This document shows positions 12,347 through 24,948 of a stretch of 64,000 nucleotides of DNA, one piece after another. Location of the stretch: positions 5,279,480-5,343,479 of the forward strand of contig NZ_CP084876.1 of assembly GCF_020525925.1 (NCBI RefSeq), given 5' to 3'. Each line of letters begins with the position of its first letter. Positions within the stretch are counted from its first letter, which is position 1. The translations under genes and the position numbers were made by a program. Source of the DNA: Klebsiella quasipneumoniae subsp. quasipneumoniae (lineage in GTDB: Bacteria; Pseudomonadota; Gammaproteobacteria; Enterobacterales; Enterobacteriaceae). The notes under the pieces were generated by a model that searched no databases, had not been told where the DNA came from, and worked only from the letters and a program-made list of their open reading frames with translations.

Positions 12347-12536
12347 TCACAACCCGAAGATGTTTCGTAAAACATCATCGTGTCGCGAAAATTTGAGAGA
12401 CTCGAACACACATTAACTGTGTGTCGTTTCAATTTTCAGCTTGATCCAGATTTTTAAAGAGCAAATATCTCAAACGTCACCCGAAGATGAGTTTTGAGAT
12501 ATATCGGTACGCGTCTTTCACTCACGAACCAGCAAG

Positions 12537-12612
12537 TGGCGTCCCCTAGGGGATTCGAACCCCTGTTACCGCCGTGAAAGGGCGGTGTCCTGGGCCTCTA
12601 GACGAAGGGGAC
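12537..12612 (-). tRNA. gltU: tRNA-Glu (anticodon TTC) in the 16S-23S spacer
   Basis: This 76-nt tRNA on the minus strand begins GTCCCCTTCGTCTAGAGG at 12612 and ends in encoded CCA. The anticodon loop CCCTTTCACGG shows anticodon TTC. The acceptor stem GTCCCCT pairs with AGGGGAC. A Glu spacer tRNA is the rrnB/C/E/G type, whereas E. coli rrnA carries Ile and Ala tRNAs. Confidence 0.98.
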
Positions 12613-12697
12613 ACTGAAGTCTCAATCGCAAGACGCCTTGCTTCTCTACTTTCATCAGACAATCTGTGTGAGCACTACAAAGGCAGGTTCTTTAAGG

Positions 12698-14237
<1,540 letters not shown>

Positions 14238-14715
14238 AAGTTTGATGCTCAAAGAATTAAACTTCGTAATGAATTACGTGTTCACTCTTGAGACTTGGTA
14301 TTCATTTTTCGTCCGAGGACGTTAAGAATCCATGTCACTTTGAGTGCCCACACAGATTGTCTGATAAATTGTTAAAGAGCAGTGCCGCTTCGTTTTTCGC
14401 TGCGGCGCGGGGGTGTGCATATTACACTTTCCCGCTGCAGAGTCAAGCATTTATTTTCGCTTTTCTCTGCGAGGTTCTCACCGGAACCCCGCTGACCCGG
14501 CGGCTTGCTTGCCGTTGTTCCGTGTCAGTGGAGGCGCATTATAGGGAGTAATTCTGAGGTGACAAGGGGAAATGCAAAAAAACTTTTCAACCGTCTCTTT
14601 TTTCAACAATGCGGCGAGGAATGTCGCAAAAAACCGCCGTTTTGCTGTTTTAACCGACGAAACGGGGCGCCTGGTGGCATACTGTTAGTGTAGAGAAAAG
14701 AAAGGAACGGCATTT
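14238..14715 (-). promoter_or_regulatory. rRNA operon leader with promoters P1 and P2
   Basis: P1 has -35 TTGTCA (14560-14565) and -10 TATAAT (14538-14543) with a 16-bp spacer and a GC-rich discriminator. A/T-rich UP-element-like tracts lie at 14575-14615. P2 has -35 TTGACT (14441-14446) and -10 TAATAT (14419-14424), also with a 16-bp spacer. Downstream the leader carries the boxA-type TGCTCTTTAACAATTTATC region at about 14363-14383, used by the rRNA antitermination complex. The right end of the interval (14644-14715) also holds the yieP promoter region on the other strand. Confidence 0.9.
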
Positions 14716-15417
14716 ATGTCTTTAAGCGCACAGCAACTGGCGGCACAAAAGAACATCTCCTGGGTACTGGCCGAGAAGCTCGCCCAAAAGATACTGACTG
14801 GCGAATATCAGCCGGAAAGCATTCTTCCCGGCGAAATGGAGTTAGGGGAGCAGTTCGGCGTGAGTCGTACCGCCGTCCGCGAAGCGGTGAAGACGCTGAC
14901 TGCAAAAGGCATGCTGCTGCCCCGCCCTCGCATTGGCACCCGGGTAATGCCGCGCAGCAGCTGGAACTTCCTGGATAAGGAACTGCTCTCCTGGTGGCTC
15001 ACGGAAGATAACTTCGAAGAGGTGGTGAGCCACTTTCTCGTCATGCGCAGCAGCCTGGAGCCACAGGCCTGTTTCCTCGCCGCCGCCCACGGCACCGCAG
15101 AGCAGAAAGCGCAACTCAATACCCTAATGGAAGAGATGATTGCCCTGAAACGTCATTTTCAGCGCGATCGCTGGATAGACGTCGATATGGCCTGGCATGA
15201 ACATATCTATGAAATGAGCGGCAATCCTTTCCTCAGCTCATTCGCTTCTTTATTTCATTCCGTCTACCACACCTACTTCACGTCGATTACGCAAAATGAA
15301 GTCGTGAAGCTCGATCTCCACCAGGCGATCGTCGATGCCATTCTCAATAGCGATGCGCCAGGTGCCTTGCTCGCCTGCCAGGCGCTGCTGAACGCCCCAC
15401 ACCACGTAAATCAATAA
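14716..15417 (+). CDS. yieP: YieP, FadR-type GntR family regulator
   Basis: This 233-residue protein has an N-terminal winged helix-turn-helix (about residues 15-80; GEMELGEQFGVSRTAVREAVK is the recognition region) and a C-terminal all-helical FCD ligand domain (residues about 95-225) with WHEHIYEMSGNPF. Its ligand is not established here. It lies 12 bp upstream of hsrA and probably forms an operon with it. It is adjacent to an rRNA operon, as in E. coli, where the neighbour is rrnC. Confidence 0.92.
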   Translation: MSLSAQQLAAQKNISWVLAEKLAQKILTGEYQPESILPGEMELGEQFGVSRTAVREAVKTLTAKGMLLPRPRIGTRVMPRSSWNFLDKELLSWWLTEDNFEEVVSHFLVMRSSLEPQACFLAAAHGTAEQKAQLNTLMEEMIALKRHFQRDRWIDVDMAWHEHIYEMSGNPFLSSFASLFHSVYHTYFTSITQNEVVKLDLHQAIVDAILNSDAPGALLACQALLNAPHHVNQ

Positions 15418-15429
15418 CAAGGATTTGGC

Positions 15430-16827
15430 ATGAGCGGAAAAAAAGGGCGCAGCATGGCAGGCCTGCCGTGGATCGCGGCGATGGCCTTCTTTATGCAGGC
15501 GCTGGATGCCACCATTCTTAACACCGCCCTCCCGGCTATCGCCCACAGTCTTAATCGTTCTCCCTTAGCGATGCAGTCGGCCATCATCAGCTATACGCTG
15601 ACGGTGGCGATGTTGATCCCGGTCAGCGGCTGGCTGGCCGATCGCTTCGGCACGCGCCGGGTCTTTATCATCGCCGTTAGCCTGTTTACTCTCGGCTCCC
15701 TCGCCTGCGCGCTCTCGAGTTCATTAACGGAGCTGGTCATTTTTCGCGTTATTCAGGGGGTCGGCGGGGCGATGATGATGCCGGTGGCGAGGCTAGCCCT
15801 CCTGCGCGCCTATCCGCGCAGCGAACTGCTGCCGGTACTGAACTTTGTCACCATGCCGGGACTGGTAGGACCGATTCTGGGCCCGGTTCTCGGCGGGGTA
15901 TTTGTGACCTGGGCCAGCTGGCATTGGATTTTCCTGATAAACATTCCCATCGGCGTGATCGGCATTCTGTATGCCCGTAAATATATGCCAAATTTCACAA
16001 CGCCGCGCCGACGCTTCGATATAACCGGTTTTCTGTTATTTGGCTTAAGCCTGGTGTTATTTTCCAGCGGTATTGAACTGTTTGGCGAAAAAATCGTGGC
16101 GACATGGCTGGCGCTGGCGGTGATCGCCGTCAGTCTGATACTGCTCATGGCCTATGTCCGTCACGCGCGCCGCCATCCTGCGCCGCTGATCTCGCTCTCT
16201 TTATTTAAAACCCATACGTTCTCGGTCGGCATTGCCGGCAACCTTGCCACGCGGTTGGGTACCGGCTGCGTACCTTTTCTGATGCCGCTCATGCTGCAGG
16301 TTGGCTTTGGCTATCCGGCCATTATCGCCGGCTGTATGATCGCCCCCACCGCTATCGGCTCGATTATTGCGAAATCTACCGTTACCCAGGTGCTGCGCTG
16401 GTTTGGCTATCGTAAGACCCTGGTGGGGATCACCGTGTTTATTGGCCTTATGATTGCCCAGTTCTCGCTGCAGTCGCCAGAAATGCCGCTGTGGATGCTG
16501 CTTCTGCCGCTGTTCGTGCTGGGGATGGCGATGTCCACGCAGTTTACCGCCATGAATACCATTACCCTGGCCGATCTGACGGATGACAATGCCAGCAGCG
16601 GCAATAGCCTGCTGGCAGTCACCCAGCAGCTTTCCATCAGTCTCGGAGTGGCCATCAGCGCTGCGGTGCTGCGCTTCTATGAAGGTTTTGACAGCGCCAG
16701 CACCGTAGAGCAGTTTCACTACACCTTTATTACCATGGGCGTGATAACCATCGTGTCGGCGCTGATGTTTATGCTGTTGAGAGCGAAGGATGGCCGCAAC
16801 CTGATTAGCGAGCGGCACAAACGCTAA
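15430..16827 (+). CDS. hsrA: HsrA (YieO), DHA2-family multidrug MFS transporter
   Basis: This 465-residue hydrophobic protein has about 14 predicted membrane segments. The MFS motif A appears as [13 protein letters not shown] near residue 62, and a DHA2-type motif [12 protein letters not shown] lies near 145. The N-terminus [15 protein letters not shown] is typical of proton-driven drug exporters of the EmrB/QacA group. The substrate is unknown. In E. coli overexpression affects homocysteine-related phenotypes. The stop overlaps the 3' end of the convergent rbsR by 4 bp. Confidence 0.9.
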   Translation: MSGKKGRSMAGLPWIAAMAFFMQALDATILNTALPAIAHSLNRSPLAMQSAIISYTLTVAMLIPVSGWLADRFGTRRVFIIAVSLFTLGSLACALSSSLTELVIFRVIQGVGGAMMMPVARLALLRAYPRSELLPVLNFVTMPGLVGPILGPVLGGVFVTWASWHWIFLINIPIGVIGILYARKYMPNFTTPRRRFDITGFLLFGLSLVLFSSGIELFGEKIVATWLALAVIAVSLILLMAYVRHARRHPAPLISLSLFKTHTFSVGIAGNLATRLGTGCVPFLMPLMLQVGFGYPAIIAGCMIAPTAIGSIIAKSTVTQVLRWFGYRKTLVGITVFIGLMIAQFSLQSPEMPLWMLLLPLFVLGMAMSTQFTAMNTITLADLTDDNASSGNSLLAVTQQLSISLGVAISAAVLRFYEGFDSASTVEQFHYTFITMGVITIVSALMFMLLRAKDGRNLISERHKR

Positions 16828-17816
16828 GCGGAACCGCGGACCACCAGCTCCGGGGTTAACTGTACGCGCTGCTGTTTTTGCTGCGGGTCGGCCATGCGAT
16901 GGATCAGCACGTCGATGGCCAGTTCCCCCAGCTCATCTTTCGGCTGGTGAATGGTGGTTAACGGCGGCGTCATATAGCGAGCCAGTTCAATATCATCGTA
17001 ACCCACCAGCGCCATATCCTGCGGGATCTGCAACCCGGCCTGGTATAACGCCTGATAAGCGCCAACCGCCATGGCGTCGTTACCGACAAACACCGCCTGC
17101 GGCCGCTGCGGCAACGCCAGCAGCTGCTGCATCGCGCTAAATCCGCCGCCAAACTCAAAATCACTGGTCACCACGTATCCCTCGGCTACGGGCAGAGCGC
17201 AGCGCGCCATCGCGGCATGGTAACCTTCAAGGCGCAGACGCGCCGGGGTTTTATCCAGCGGGCCGGCAATGCAGGCAATGTGTGAATACCCTTGATCGAT
17301 CAGGTACTGGGTCGCCATATCGCCACCGAGCAGCGAGTTATCCTGAATCAGATCGCTATCGCCATCAAACGGCGCCCAGTCCATCATGACCGTCGGAACC
17401 GACGGATAGCGCTGCATAATTTCCGGGGAGGGTTGGTGGGTCTCAGTGCACAGCAGCAGTAATCCATCGACGCGTTTTTGCATTAACGTCTCCAGATTAC
17501 GATTCATTCGCTGCTCATCACCTTCCGTATTACAGAGTACGAGACTATAACCCCGCTCAAAGCAGCTGCGCTCCACGCCCCGCACCAGCTCGGAATAAAA
17601 CGGATTGGTACTGGCGGTGATCAGCATGCCGATGGTGCGGGTTTGATTAAGCTTGAGGCTACGCGCCAGCGCCGAGGGGGCGTAGTTGAGGCTTTTGATC
17701 GCGGCGTCGACTTTGGCGGTAATCGCCTCGCTGACAAAGCGGTCCTTATTGATGACGTGTGACACCGTCGATGTGGAAACGCCCGCGACGCGGGCCACAT
17801 CTTTCATCGTAGCCAA
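16824..17816 (-). CDS. rbsR: RbsR, LacI-family repressor of the ribose operon
   Basis: This 330-residue regulator begins [20 protein letters not shown], the LacI-type helix-turn-helix and hinge, followed by a periplasmic-binding-protein-like core with [19 protein letters not shown] near 230. Ribose binding releases it from the rbs operator. It is the last gene of the rbs cluster, 3 bp downstream of rbsK. Two matching palindromic operators lie upstream of rbsD. Confidence 0.97.
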   Translation of the reverse strand: MATMKDVARVAGVSTSTVSHVINKDRFVSEAITAKVDAAIKSLNYAPSALARSLKLNQTRTIGMLITASTNPFYSELVRGVERSCFERGYSLVLCNTEGDEQRMNRNLETLMQKRVDGLLLLCTETHQPSPEIMQRYPSVPTVMMDWAPFDGDSDLIQDNSLLGGDMATQYLIDQGYSHIACIAGPLDKTPARLRLEGYHAAMARCALPVAEGYVVTSDFEFGGGFSAMQQLLALPQRPQAVFVGNDAMAVGAYQALYQAGLQIPQDMALVGYDDIELARYMTPPLTTIHQPKDELGELAIDVLIHRMADPQQKQQRVQLTPELVVRGSA

Positions 17817-17819
17817 GCA

Positions 17820-18749
17820 TTACCCCTGTTGCGCTAAAAATTCATCAATCTCTGTGCGCCACGGCACGGAAGGCTGCGCGCCTTTGCGAGTCACGGCAAT
17901 CGCCGCCGCGGCATGCGCAAAGCGGATCGCCTCCGGCAGGGCAGTCCCTTCCAGCAGCGCGGTCACCAGCGCGCCGTTGAAAGTGTCGCCGGCCGCGATA
18001 GTATCAATAGCCTGCACGCGAAACCCTGGGATCCGGCGGCTTTCGCCTTCGGCACTGAGCCAGACGCCGCGACTGCCGAGGGTGATCATCACCGTACCAA
18101 TGCCTTTGGCATGCAGCACGTCGGCGGCTTTTGCCGCATCCTCGTCACTCTCAACGCGAATCCCCGTCAGCTTTTCCGCTTCGGTTTCGTTGGGGGTAAT
18201 GATATCCACCAGCGCCAGCAGTTCATCGGACAGTTCACGCGCTGGCGCGGGATTAAGCACCACGGTGGTCTGATGGTGATGGGCGATTTTCGCCGCCGCC
18301 AGCACGCTCTCCAGCGGTGATTCGAGCTGCATCAACAACGCCTGCGCGCTGGCGATCCGCTCTTTTTCCGCCTCTACCTGAGCGACGGATAAGGCCGCAT
18401 TGGCGCCGGCATGAATACCGATGACATTCTCACCTTCGGCGTTAACGAAGATTAACGCCACGCCGGTTGCTTCCCCGGCGACCGCGCGCACAGGCGCCAC
18501 ATCGATTTTATCGCTCGCCAGCTGGCGACGGATGCGTTCACCGATGTCGTCATCGCCGGTGCAGGCGATAAACGCGATATCCGCCCCGCTGCGCCCGGCG
18601 GCCACCGCCTGGTTGGCCCCTTTACCACCGAACGCCAGCTGGTAGTGGTTGCCGGTGACGGTTTCACCCGGTGTCGGGAAAGCGTCAAGGTTGAGAATGT
18701 GATCGGCATTGATGCTGCCAAGGACGACAAGTTTGCCTGCAGTTTTCAT
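17820..18749 (-). CDS. rbsK: Ribokinase
   Basis: This 309-residue PfkB-family kinase phosphorylates D-ribose to ribose 5-phosphate. The N-terminal signature FGGKGANQAVAAGRSG is near residue 40, and the catalytic block DTIAAGDTFNGALV near 250 holds the anion hole and the general-base Asp. Length matches E. coli RbsK. A strong hairpin separates it from rbsB, so its expression is probably lower than that of the binding protein. Confidence 0.97.
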   Translation of the reverse strand: MKTAGKLVVLGSINADHILNLDAFPTPGETVTGNHYQLAFGGKGANQAVAAGRSGADIAFIACTGDDDIGERIRRQLASDKIDVAPVRAVAGEATGVALIFVNAEGENVIGIHAGANAALSVAQVEAEKERIASAQALLMQLESPLESVLAAAKIAHHHQTTVVLNPAPARELSDELLALVDIITPNETEAEKLTGIRVESDEDAAKAADVLHAKGIGTVMITLGSRGVWLSAEGESRRIPGFRVQAIDTIAAGDTFNGALVTALLEGTALPEAIRFAHAAAAIAVTRKGAQPSVPWRTEIDEFLAQQG

Positions 18750-18770
18750 CGTTTCTGTTCCCGGGAAAGC

Positions 18771-18793
18771 GCGCCACCGGGATCCGGTGGCGC
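18771..18793. repeat. Perfect hairpin between rbsB and rbsK
   Basis: GCGCCACCGG and CCGGTGGCGC pair perfectly over 10 bp with a 3-base loop in the 103-bp rbsB-rbsK gap. No long T-run follows. It is best read as an mRNA-stabilising 3' structure that lets rbsB be expressed above rbsK (inference). Confidence 0.65.
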
Positions 18794-18852
18794 ATGCCCT
18801 GCTTTTCTTTTTTTATATTGTCCCTCGGACCGTTGCCAGTCCGAATCGCATA

Positions 18853-19743
18853 TTACTGCTTAACGACCAGCTTCAGCTCAACCGGGTAGTTAGCTTCCAC
18901 TTTTTCGCCCTTCAGTACCTTATCAGCAGTCTCAACGCCTTTCGCGCCGATCTGCTCCGGCAACTGTGCGACGGTCGCCGCCAGTTTGCCACTGTTTACT
19001 GCTTTTTCGCCATCCGGAGTGCCGTCAAATCCAACCACCATCACATCGGACTTGCCTGCGGTCTGCAGCGCGCGCAGAGCGCCGAGCGCCATTTCATCAT
19101 TCTGCGCGAACACCGCCTGGACGTCAGGATGGGCGGTCAGCAGGTTCTGCATCACGTTCAGCCCTTTGGTACGGTCGAAATCGGCCGGCTGGCTGGCCAG
19201 AACGTTGAACTTGTGCGCCGCCACGGCCTGTTTGAAGCCTTCGCCGCGCTCACGCGCCGCGGAAGTCCCGGCAATGCCCTGCAGCTCAATGACTTTCGCA
19301 CTTTCACCCAGCTTTTTCGCAATGTAATCGCCCGCCATTTTTCCGCCCTGCACGTTGTCAGAGGCGATGTGGCTCACGACATCGCCTTTTGTCGCCTGAC
19401 GGTCGAGGGTGATGACCGGGATTTTCGCCTGGTTCGCCATCTTCACGGCATTGCCGACGGCATCAGAGTCGGTTGGGTTGATCAGCAACAGCTTCGCGCC
19501 GCGCACCGTTAAATCCTGTACGTTAGCCAGCTCTTTCGCCGGGTTGTTCTGGGAATCGAGCACCACCAGGTTGTAGCCCAGTTTGTCAGCTTCTTTTTGC
19601 GCGCCGTCTTTCAGCGACACGAAGAAGGGATTGTTGAGAGTAGAGATAACCAGAGCGATGGTGTCTTTGGCCATCGCGTTCGCGCTAACGGTCGCACTTA
19701 GCGCAACAGCAGAGACCAGGGTCGCCAGTTTTTTCATATTCAT
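18853..19743 (-). CDS. rbsB: RbsB, periplasmic ribose-binding protein
   Basis: This 296-residue protein has a signal peptide ([25 protein letters not shown], cleaved before KDTIAL) and a two-lobed sugar-binding fold. [20 protein letters not shown] and [16 protein letters not shown] are family blocks that line the ribose site. It delivers ribose to RbsA-RbsC and to the Trg chemoreceptor in E. coli. It lies 27 bp downstream of rbsC. Confidence 0.97.
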   Translation of the reverse strand: MNMKKLATLVSAVALSATVSANAMAKDTIALVISTLNNPFFVSLKDGAQKEADKLGYNLVVLDSQNNPAKELANVQDLTVRGAKLLLINPTDSDAVGNAVKMANQAKIPVITLDRQATKGDVVSHIASDNVQGGKMAGDYIAKKLGESAKVIELQGIAGTSAARERGEGFKQAVAAHKFNVLASQPADFDRTKGLNVMQNLLTAHPDVQAVFAQNDEMALGALRALQTAGKSDVMVVGFDGTPDGEKAVNSGKLAATVAQLPEQIGAKGVETADKVLKGEKVEANYPVELKLVVKQ

Positions 19744-19770
19744 AGTTAAGATGTCCTGTAGAGTTCTCAG

Positions 19771-20736
19771 TTACTGCTTTTTGTTATCTACCAGTACCGC
19801 CAGCAAAATCACCACCGCTTTAACGATCATCTGGTAATAGGAAGAAACGCCTAAAAGGTTCAAACCATTATTCAGGAAGCCAAGGATCAGCGCGCCAATC
19901 AGCGTGCCGACAATGCGTCCTTTGCCGCCCGCCAGACTGGTGCCGCCGAGCACGACTGCCGCAATGGCGTCCAGCTCATAGCCTGTCCCGGCCGTCGGCT
20001 GCGCGGAGGAGAGGCGCGCCACTTCGATAATCCCGGCCAGCGACGCCAGCATCCCGCACAACGCGTAGACGATAATTTTGACTTTATTGACGCTAATCCC
20101 GGACAGGCGCGTCGCCGCCTCATTACCGCCAAGGGCGTAGATATAACGACCCAGGCGAGTATGGTGCAGCATGTACCAGGCCGCCAGGAAGACAATCGCC
20201 ATGATCCATACCGGCGTCGGGATCCCCAGCGGACGCCCGATACCAAACCAGCCGAACAGATCGGCATTATCGCTAAAGCCGGTATTGATCGGGCTGCCGT
20301 TGGTGTACACCATGGTCACGCCGCGCAGCAGCAGCATCATCACCAGGGTGGCGATGAAAGCCTGCACGCGGCCTTTCGCCACAATCACCCCGGTGACTGC
20401 GCCGATCGCCGCACCTAATGCGAGGGCAGCAGCGACCGCCACCAACGCATTCACTTCAATGCCAACGATCGACGCCGCCACCGCGCCGGTGAGCGCCAAC
20501 AGGGAACCGACGGACAGGTCGATCCCCGAGGTCAGTATGACCAGCGTCATCCCTACCGCCATAATGGCGTTAACGGAGGTCTGCTGCAGAATATTGAACA
20601 GGTTATTGACGGTAAAAAAGTTGGGGCTCATGGTCGATACCACCGCGATCAGCACCAGCAGGGCAATCAGCGATTTTTGCTCCATCAGCCACGCTTTCGT
20701 GAAATAACGGCGACCAGAAACAGCCTGGGTTGTCAT
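19771..20736 (-). CDS. rbsC: RbsC, ribose ABC transporter permease
   Basis: This 321-residue polytopic inner-membrane protein has about 8-10 hydrophobic segments. The sugar-permease signature GIDLSVGSLLALTGAVAAS is near residue 70, and the GRYIYALGGNEAATRLSGI segment near 206 contacts the ATPase. It is almost the length of E. coli RbsC and is packed 5 bp from rbsA. Confidence 0.96.
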   Translation of the reverse strand: MTTQAVSGRRYFTKAWLMEQKSLIALLVLIAVVSTMSPNFFTVNNLFNILQQTSVNAIMAVGMTLVILTSGIDLSVGSLLALTGAVAASIVGIEVNALVAVAAALALGAAIGAVTGVIVAKGRVQAFIATLVMMLLLRGVTMVYTNGSPINTGFSDNADLFGWFGIGRPLGIPTPVWIMAIVFLAAWYMLHHTRLGRYIYALGGNEAATRLSGISVNKVKIIVYALCGMLASLAGIIEVARLSSAQPTAGTGYELDAIAAVVLGGTSLAGGKGRIVGTLIGALILGFLNNGLNLLGVSSYYQMIVKAVVILLAVLVDNKKQ

Positions 20737-20741
20737 CTTTC

Positions 20742-22247
20742 TTACTCCTGATTCACACGGTTAAGCTTGCCCACAGCGGCAGCCATCAATACTTCCTGGG
20801 TGGCCTGCTCGCGTGTGAATTCACCGCCGAGATGCCCTTCATGCATCACTATGATGCGATCGCTCATGCCCAACACTTCCGGCATCTCGGAGGAGACCAG
20901 AATGATGCTCAGGCCATCGGCTTTGAACTGATTGATAAGCTGGTAGATCTCTTTCTTCGCCCCAACGTCGACGCCACGGGTCGGCTCATCGAGGATCAGG
21001 ACCTTCGGCCGGGTCATCAGCCCGCGGGCGATGGCGACCTTTTGCTGGTTGCCGCCGGAGAGCAGGCCGATCGCCTGCTCCATGGACGGCGTTTTCACGT
21101 TAAACAGCCGGATGAAATCACTGACCGCCTGCTGTTCATCTTTATGCTTGAGACTCCCCCCCGTCCGGCTGAAGTAGCGCAGGGCGGTCAGGGACATGTT
21201 TTCTTTTACCGACATCCCGAGCACTAAGCCGTCACGCTTACGGTCTTCGGAGATATAGACAATGCCGTTCGCCAGACCATCCTGCGGCGAACGGGTCACC
21301 ACTTCGTGACCGTCGAGCGTCACGGAGCCGCTGCTGCGCGGCAGCGCGCCATACAACACTTTCATCAGCTCGGTCCGCCCGGCGCCCATCAGCCCGGCGA
21401 CGCCGAGGATTTCCCCCTGGCGCAGGGTAAAGGTCACGTTTTCCACGCCCGGGCCGCAGAGATTACCGACTTTCAGGCGCACCGCGCCCGGCGCCTTAGC
21501 CAGATGCGGATACTGATCTTCCAGCTTCCGGCCAACCATCATTTCAATCAGACGGTCTTCATCCAGCGAGGAGACCTCGCGTTCGGCAATAAACTGCCCG
21601 TCGCGGAACACGGTCACGTCATCGCAAATCTCGAAGATCTCTTTCATGCGGTGGGAGATGTAGACGATGCCGCGCCCCTGCGATTTCAGTTCGCGGATCA
21701 CACGGAACAGCGATTCGGTTTCGGTATCGGTCAGCGCGTCGGTCGGTTCATCCATAATGATGACCATCGACTCGAAGCTCAGCACTTTGGCGATCTCCAC
21801 CATTTGCTGATCGCCAATCGACAGATCGCCCACCAGCTTCTGGCTGGTAAAACGGAGATTCAGCTTCGCCAGCAGCTTGTCGGCTTCGGCATACATCCGC
21901 TTCCAGTCGATTTTGCCAAAGCGGTTAACGAATTCGCGGCCGAGGAAGATGTTCTCGGCGATCGTCAACTGCGGGATCAGGTTCAGCTCCTGATGGATAA
22001 TGCCGATCCCGGCTTCCTGGGAAGATTTTGGGCCGCTAAAGGTGGTCTCTTTGCCCAACCACAATAAAGCGCCAGCATCACGGGTATAGATCCCGGTCAG
22101 CACTTTCATCATGGTGGATTTACCGGCGCCGTTCTCACCCACCAGCGCCATCACCCGGCCAGGGTAGACATTCAGCGAGGCGCCGGAGAGCGCCTTGACG
22201 CCAGGGAACGCTTTATCGATCCCTTTCAGTTGCAATAAGGCTTCCAT
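20742..22247 (-). CDS. rbsA: RbsA, ribose ABC transporter ATPase
   Basis: This 501-residue duplicated ATPase is of the sugar type. The first domain has Walker [15 protein letters not shown] near residue 35, signature [13 protein letters not shown], and Walker [13 protein letters not shown]. The second has a degenerate Walker A ([18 protein letters not shown]) but a full signature [15 protein letters not shown] and Walker [13 protein letters not shown]. The start is placed at ATG 22247 ([14 protein letters not shown]), as in E. coli, rather than at an upstream in-frame start at 22295 that would enter the rbsD gene. Confidence 0.96.
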   Translation of the reverse strand: MEALLQLKGIDKAFPGVKALSGASLNVYPGRVMALVGENGAGKSTMMKVLTGIYTRDAGALLWLGKETTFSGPKSSQEAGIGIIHQELNLIPQLTIAENIFLGREFVNRFGKIDWKRMYAEADKLLAKLNLRFTSQKLVGDLSIGDQQMVEIAKVLSFESMVIIMDEPTDALTDTETESLFRVIRELKSQGRGIVYISHRMKEIFEICDDVTVFRDGQFIAEREVSSLDEDRLIEMMVGRKLEDQYPHLAKAPGAVRLKVGNLCGPGVENVTFTLRQGEILGVAGLMGAGRTELMKVLYGALPRSSGSVTLDGHEVVTRSPQDGLANGIVYISEDRKRDGLVLGMSVKENMSLTALRYFSRTGGSLKHKDEQQAVSDFIRLFNVKTPSMEQAIGLLSGGNQQKVAIARGLMTRPKVLILDEPTRGVDVGAKKEIYQLINQFKADGLSIILVSSEMPEVLGMSDRIIVMHEGHLGGEFTREQATQEVLMAAAVGKLNRVNQE

Positions 22248-22257
22248 GACGGCGATC

Positions 22258-22677
22258 TCAGAAGGTGACGCCGGCACAGAGAATGATATTCGCAAACGGG
22301 GAACACTCCCCGCTGCGAATTACCGCCTGACTGTCTGCGGTTTGTTTTTTGAACTGCTCATGACTGGTGTAACGAATTTCAATGGTGTTTCCCTGGTGCT
22401 GCTGCAGCTGCTCAAGATGGTTGAGCAACGTCGCGTGGAGCTGCGGATTATGCGTCTTAATTTCCTCCGCGATGACAGCCGCTTCAACCTGCATTTCCGT
22501 CGTCACCACTTCCAGAACCTGCATAAATGAAGGTACGCCCTGGGTCAACGCCATATCGATGCGCGCGCTGCTGCGGGGAACCGGTAATCCGGCATCGCAG
22601 ACCACCAGCGTATCGGTGTGGCCCAGGCGGGAGATAACCGCGGAAATATCAGCGTTAAGTACGGTGCCTTTTTTCAT
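22258..22677 (-). CDS. rbsD: D-ribose pyranase
   Basis: This 139-residue enzyme interconverts the pyranose and furanose forms of ribose to feed Rbs[17 protein letters not shown] near residue 19 carries the catalytic His and Asp, and the C-terminal [16 protein letters not shown] is a family block. It is the first gene of rbsDACBK, just behind the RbsR operator. Confidence 0.96.
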   Translation of the reverse strand: MKKGTVLNADISAVISRLGHTDTLVVCDAGLPVPRSSARIDMALTQGVPSFMQVLEVVTTEMQVEAAVIAEEIKTHNPQLHATLLNHLEQLQQHQGNTIEIRYTSHEQFKKQTADSQAVIRSGECSPFANIILCAGVTF

Positions 22678-22696
22678 TTTTTCTCTTTTGCTCCAC

Positions 22697-22714
22697 TAGC
22701 GAAACGTTTCGCTA
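22697..22714. promoter_or_regulatory. RbsR operator, proximal to rbsD
   Basis: TAGCGAAACGTTTCGCTA is a perfect 18-bp palindrome with the LacI-family central CG, 20 bp upstream of the rbsD start. It lies beside the A/T-rich -10-like stretch TAATAATTATTTT read on the minus strand. It matches the form expected for the RbsR operator. Confidence 0.85.
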
Positions 22715-22777
22715 AAATAATTATTATCAATGCGTGAGCAGAAAACCATCACCAGAAGAGAGAAATGTGATCGCTAT

Positions 22778-22789
22778 CGAAACGTTTCG
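22778..22789. promoter_or_regulatory. Second RbsR-type operator, distal
   Basis: CGAAACGTTTCG repeats the core of the proximal operator 78 bp away centre to centre. It lies between the kup terminator and the rbsD promoter. A CRP-like half-site TGTGA at 22767-22771 is next to it. Function is inferred. Confidence 0.6.
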
Positions 22790-22827
22790 CGAGACAGCGA
22801 CAGGAGATGACAGCCGGAGTGAGAAAC

Positions 22828-22858
22828 AAAAAGCCCTTCGCAATGGAAGGGCTTTTTT
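22828..22858. terminator. Terminator of kup
   Basis: AAAAAGCCCTT and AAGGGCTTTTTT pair around a 9-base loop directly after the kup stop codon. A/T tracts on both sides allow activity in either direction. Confidence 0.85.
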
Positions 22859-22862
22859 GACA

Positions 22863-24731
22863 TCAGATTTCGACCTGAGTACCGAGCTCGATAACCCGGT
22901 TTGGCGGGATTTCAAACTGATCCGGCGCGCGCAGGGCGTTACGCTGCAGCAGCAGATAAAGCTTGCCGCGCAGGCGCAGATACCACGGTCGTTTGCCGAT
23001 AATCAGCGACTCATGGGACATAAAGAACGAGGTCTCCATCATCCGGCAGCTGAGTCCTTCCAGGCCACAGCGATGGAACACCTCTTCGACATTTGGCGTT
23101 TCCCGCCAGCCGTAGCTGGCCACCACCCGCCAGAACGAGGGCGAAAGCTGCTCAATCTGCACCCGGCGAACGTTATGCACGTAAGGCGCGTCTTCGGTGC
23201 GCAGGGTCAGGAGGATCACTCGCTCATGCAGCACCTTGTTGTGCTTCAGGTTATGCAGCAGGGCAAACGGGATCACGTTCAGGGCGCGGGACATATACAC
23301 CGCAGTACCCGGCACGCGCACCGGCGGCGATTTCTCCAGCGAAGAGATCATCGCCTCCAGCGAGTTGCCGTGCTCGTGCATTCGACGCAGCAGGCGGAAA
23401 CGCTCGCTCTTCCAGGTGGTCATCACCGTAAACATCACCAGACCCAGCGACAACGGCAGCCAGCCGCCGGAGACAATCTTATCGAGGTTCGCCGAGAACA
23501 GCGGAACATCAATGCACAGGAAGGCCACCAGCATCAGCCCAACGAACAGTTTATTCCAGTGCCAGTTTTTGCGCGCCACCGTTGCCGACAGGATGGAGGT
23601 CAGCACCATGGTCCCCGTGACCGCGATACCGTACGCCGCCGCCAGGTTAGACGAATGTTCGAAGCTGACGATGACGATCACTACCGAGACATACAGCAGC
23701 CAGTTAATGAACGGGATATAGATCTGGCCGGACTCCATTTCCGAGGTGTGGATGATGCGCATCGGCGACAGATAGCCCAGACGCACCGCCTGACGGGTTA
23801 AGGAGAAGACCCCGGAGATCACCGCCTGCGAGGCGATAACCGTCGCCAGTGTGGCGATAATCAGCATCGGGATCAGCGCCCACTCCGGCGCCAGCAGGAA
23901 GAACGGGTTTTTAATCGCTTCCGGATGCTTAAGCAGCAATGCCCCCTGGCCAAAATAGTTCAGCACCAGCGAAGGCAGCACGACGGAGAACCAGGCGACA
24001 CGGATCGGCAGTTTGCCGAAGTGCCCCATATCGGCGTACAGCGCTTCCACCCCGGTAATCGACAGCACCACCGCGCCAAGCGCAATAAAGGAAACCGTTT
24101 TGTACTGCAGGAAGAAGTGCACCGCCCAGTAGGGGTTTAGCGCCTGCAGAACTTCCGGGTTAGCGTAAATGCTTCGCGCGCCAAGCACCGCCAGCAGCAA
24201 GAACCAGATCAGCATAATCGGCGCAAACAGCTTGCCGACCATCCCGGTCCCGTGCTTCTGGATCATAAACAGCAGGGTAAGCACGATAATGGAGATCGGC
24301 ACAATCCAGCTATCGAGTTGCGGAGCGATAATTTCTAACCCCTCTATCGCCGACATCACCGAAATCGCCGGGGTAATCACCACTTCGCCATAGAAGAAAC
24401 TGCCGCCGATCAGGCCGAGGATCACCAGCACAGAGGTCATCCGCGCCGAGGTATTGCGTCCGGCCAGCGACATCAGCGTTAAGATCCCGCCTTCCCCGGC
24501 GTTATCCGCCCGCATCACGAAGGTGATGTATTTTATCGATACGGTAAAGATTAACAGCCAGAAAATCAGCGACAAAAAGCCAAAAACGGCATCGCGCTCA
24601 ACGCCAAAGCCAAACTGACCTGACAGGCATTCACGCAGGGTATACAGTGGACTGGTACCGATATCACCGTACACCACGCCGATGGCCGCCAGCGTTAACG
24701 CCGGCAACGATTGTTTATTATCAGTGCTCAT
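22863..24731 (-). CDS. kup: Kup (TrkD), low-affinity potassium:proton symporter
   Basis: This 622-residue protein (same as E. coli) has 12 membrane segments followed by a cytoplasmic C-terminal domain from about residue 450. The N-terminal signature [17 protein letters not shown] near residue 20 is diagnostic of the KUP/HAK/KT family, and [14 protein letters not shown] near 78 follows it. It imports K+ at low pH and under hyperosmotic stress. It is divergent from ravA. Confidence 0.97.
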   Translation of the reverse strand: MSTDNKQSLPALTLAAIGVVYGDIGTSPLYTLRECLSGQFGFGVERDAVFGFLSLIFWLLIFTVSIKYITFVMRADNAGEGGILTLMSLAGRNTSARMTSVLVILGLIGGSFFYGEVVITPAISVMSAIEGLEIIAPQLDSWIVPISIIVLTLLFMIQKHGTGMVGKLFAPIMLIWFLLLAVLGARSIYANPEVLQALNPYWAVHFFLQYKTVSFIALGAVVLSITGVEALYADMGHFGKLPIRVAWFSVVLPSLVLNYFGQGALLLKHPEAIKNPFFLLAPEWALIPMLIIATLATVIASQAVISGVFSLTRQAVRLGYLSPMRIIHTSEMESGQIYIPFINWLLYVSVVIVIVSFEHSSNLAAAYGIAVTGTMVLTSILSATVARKNWHWNKLFVGLMLVAFLCIDVPLFSANLDKIVSGGWLPLSLGLVMFTVMTTWKSERFRLLRRMHEHGNSLEAMISSLEKSPPVRVPGTAVYMSRALNVIPFALLHNLKHNKVLHERVILLTLRTEDAPYVHNVRRVQIEQLSPSFWRVVASYGWRETPNVEEVFHRCGLEGLSCRMMETSFFMSHESLIIGKRPWYLRLRGKLYLLLQRNALRAPDQFEIPPNRVIELGTQVEI

Positions 24732-24948
24732 AGACTAGTCTTTTCGTTTATAAAACAAATGTGTGCCTAGTCCCTTGGCCCACAAAAAGCGCACAGTATG
24801 CACGATTATTTGTGAAATCGTACCCCTAACAGACACCATATTAACCTGGCTCAAAAAAAATAAATCGATTCTTCAGGCTATTACCGCCCCTGCTCTAACA
24901 TCTATACTCGTCCCAATAACGATACATGACAAAGCACGCAACTCAATT

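Noticed and set aside
22734..23801. 355-codon open frame on the plus strand
   Set aside because: It runs through the rbs operator region and antisense to kup. The composition is non-protein-like and it crosses a terminator.
24763..24948. 62-codon in-frame extension upstream of ravA
   Set aside because: The added residues do not resemble RavA, the interval must hold the kup and ravA promoters, and the internal ATG at 24949 equals the family start.
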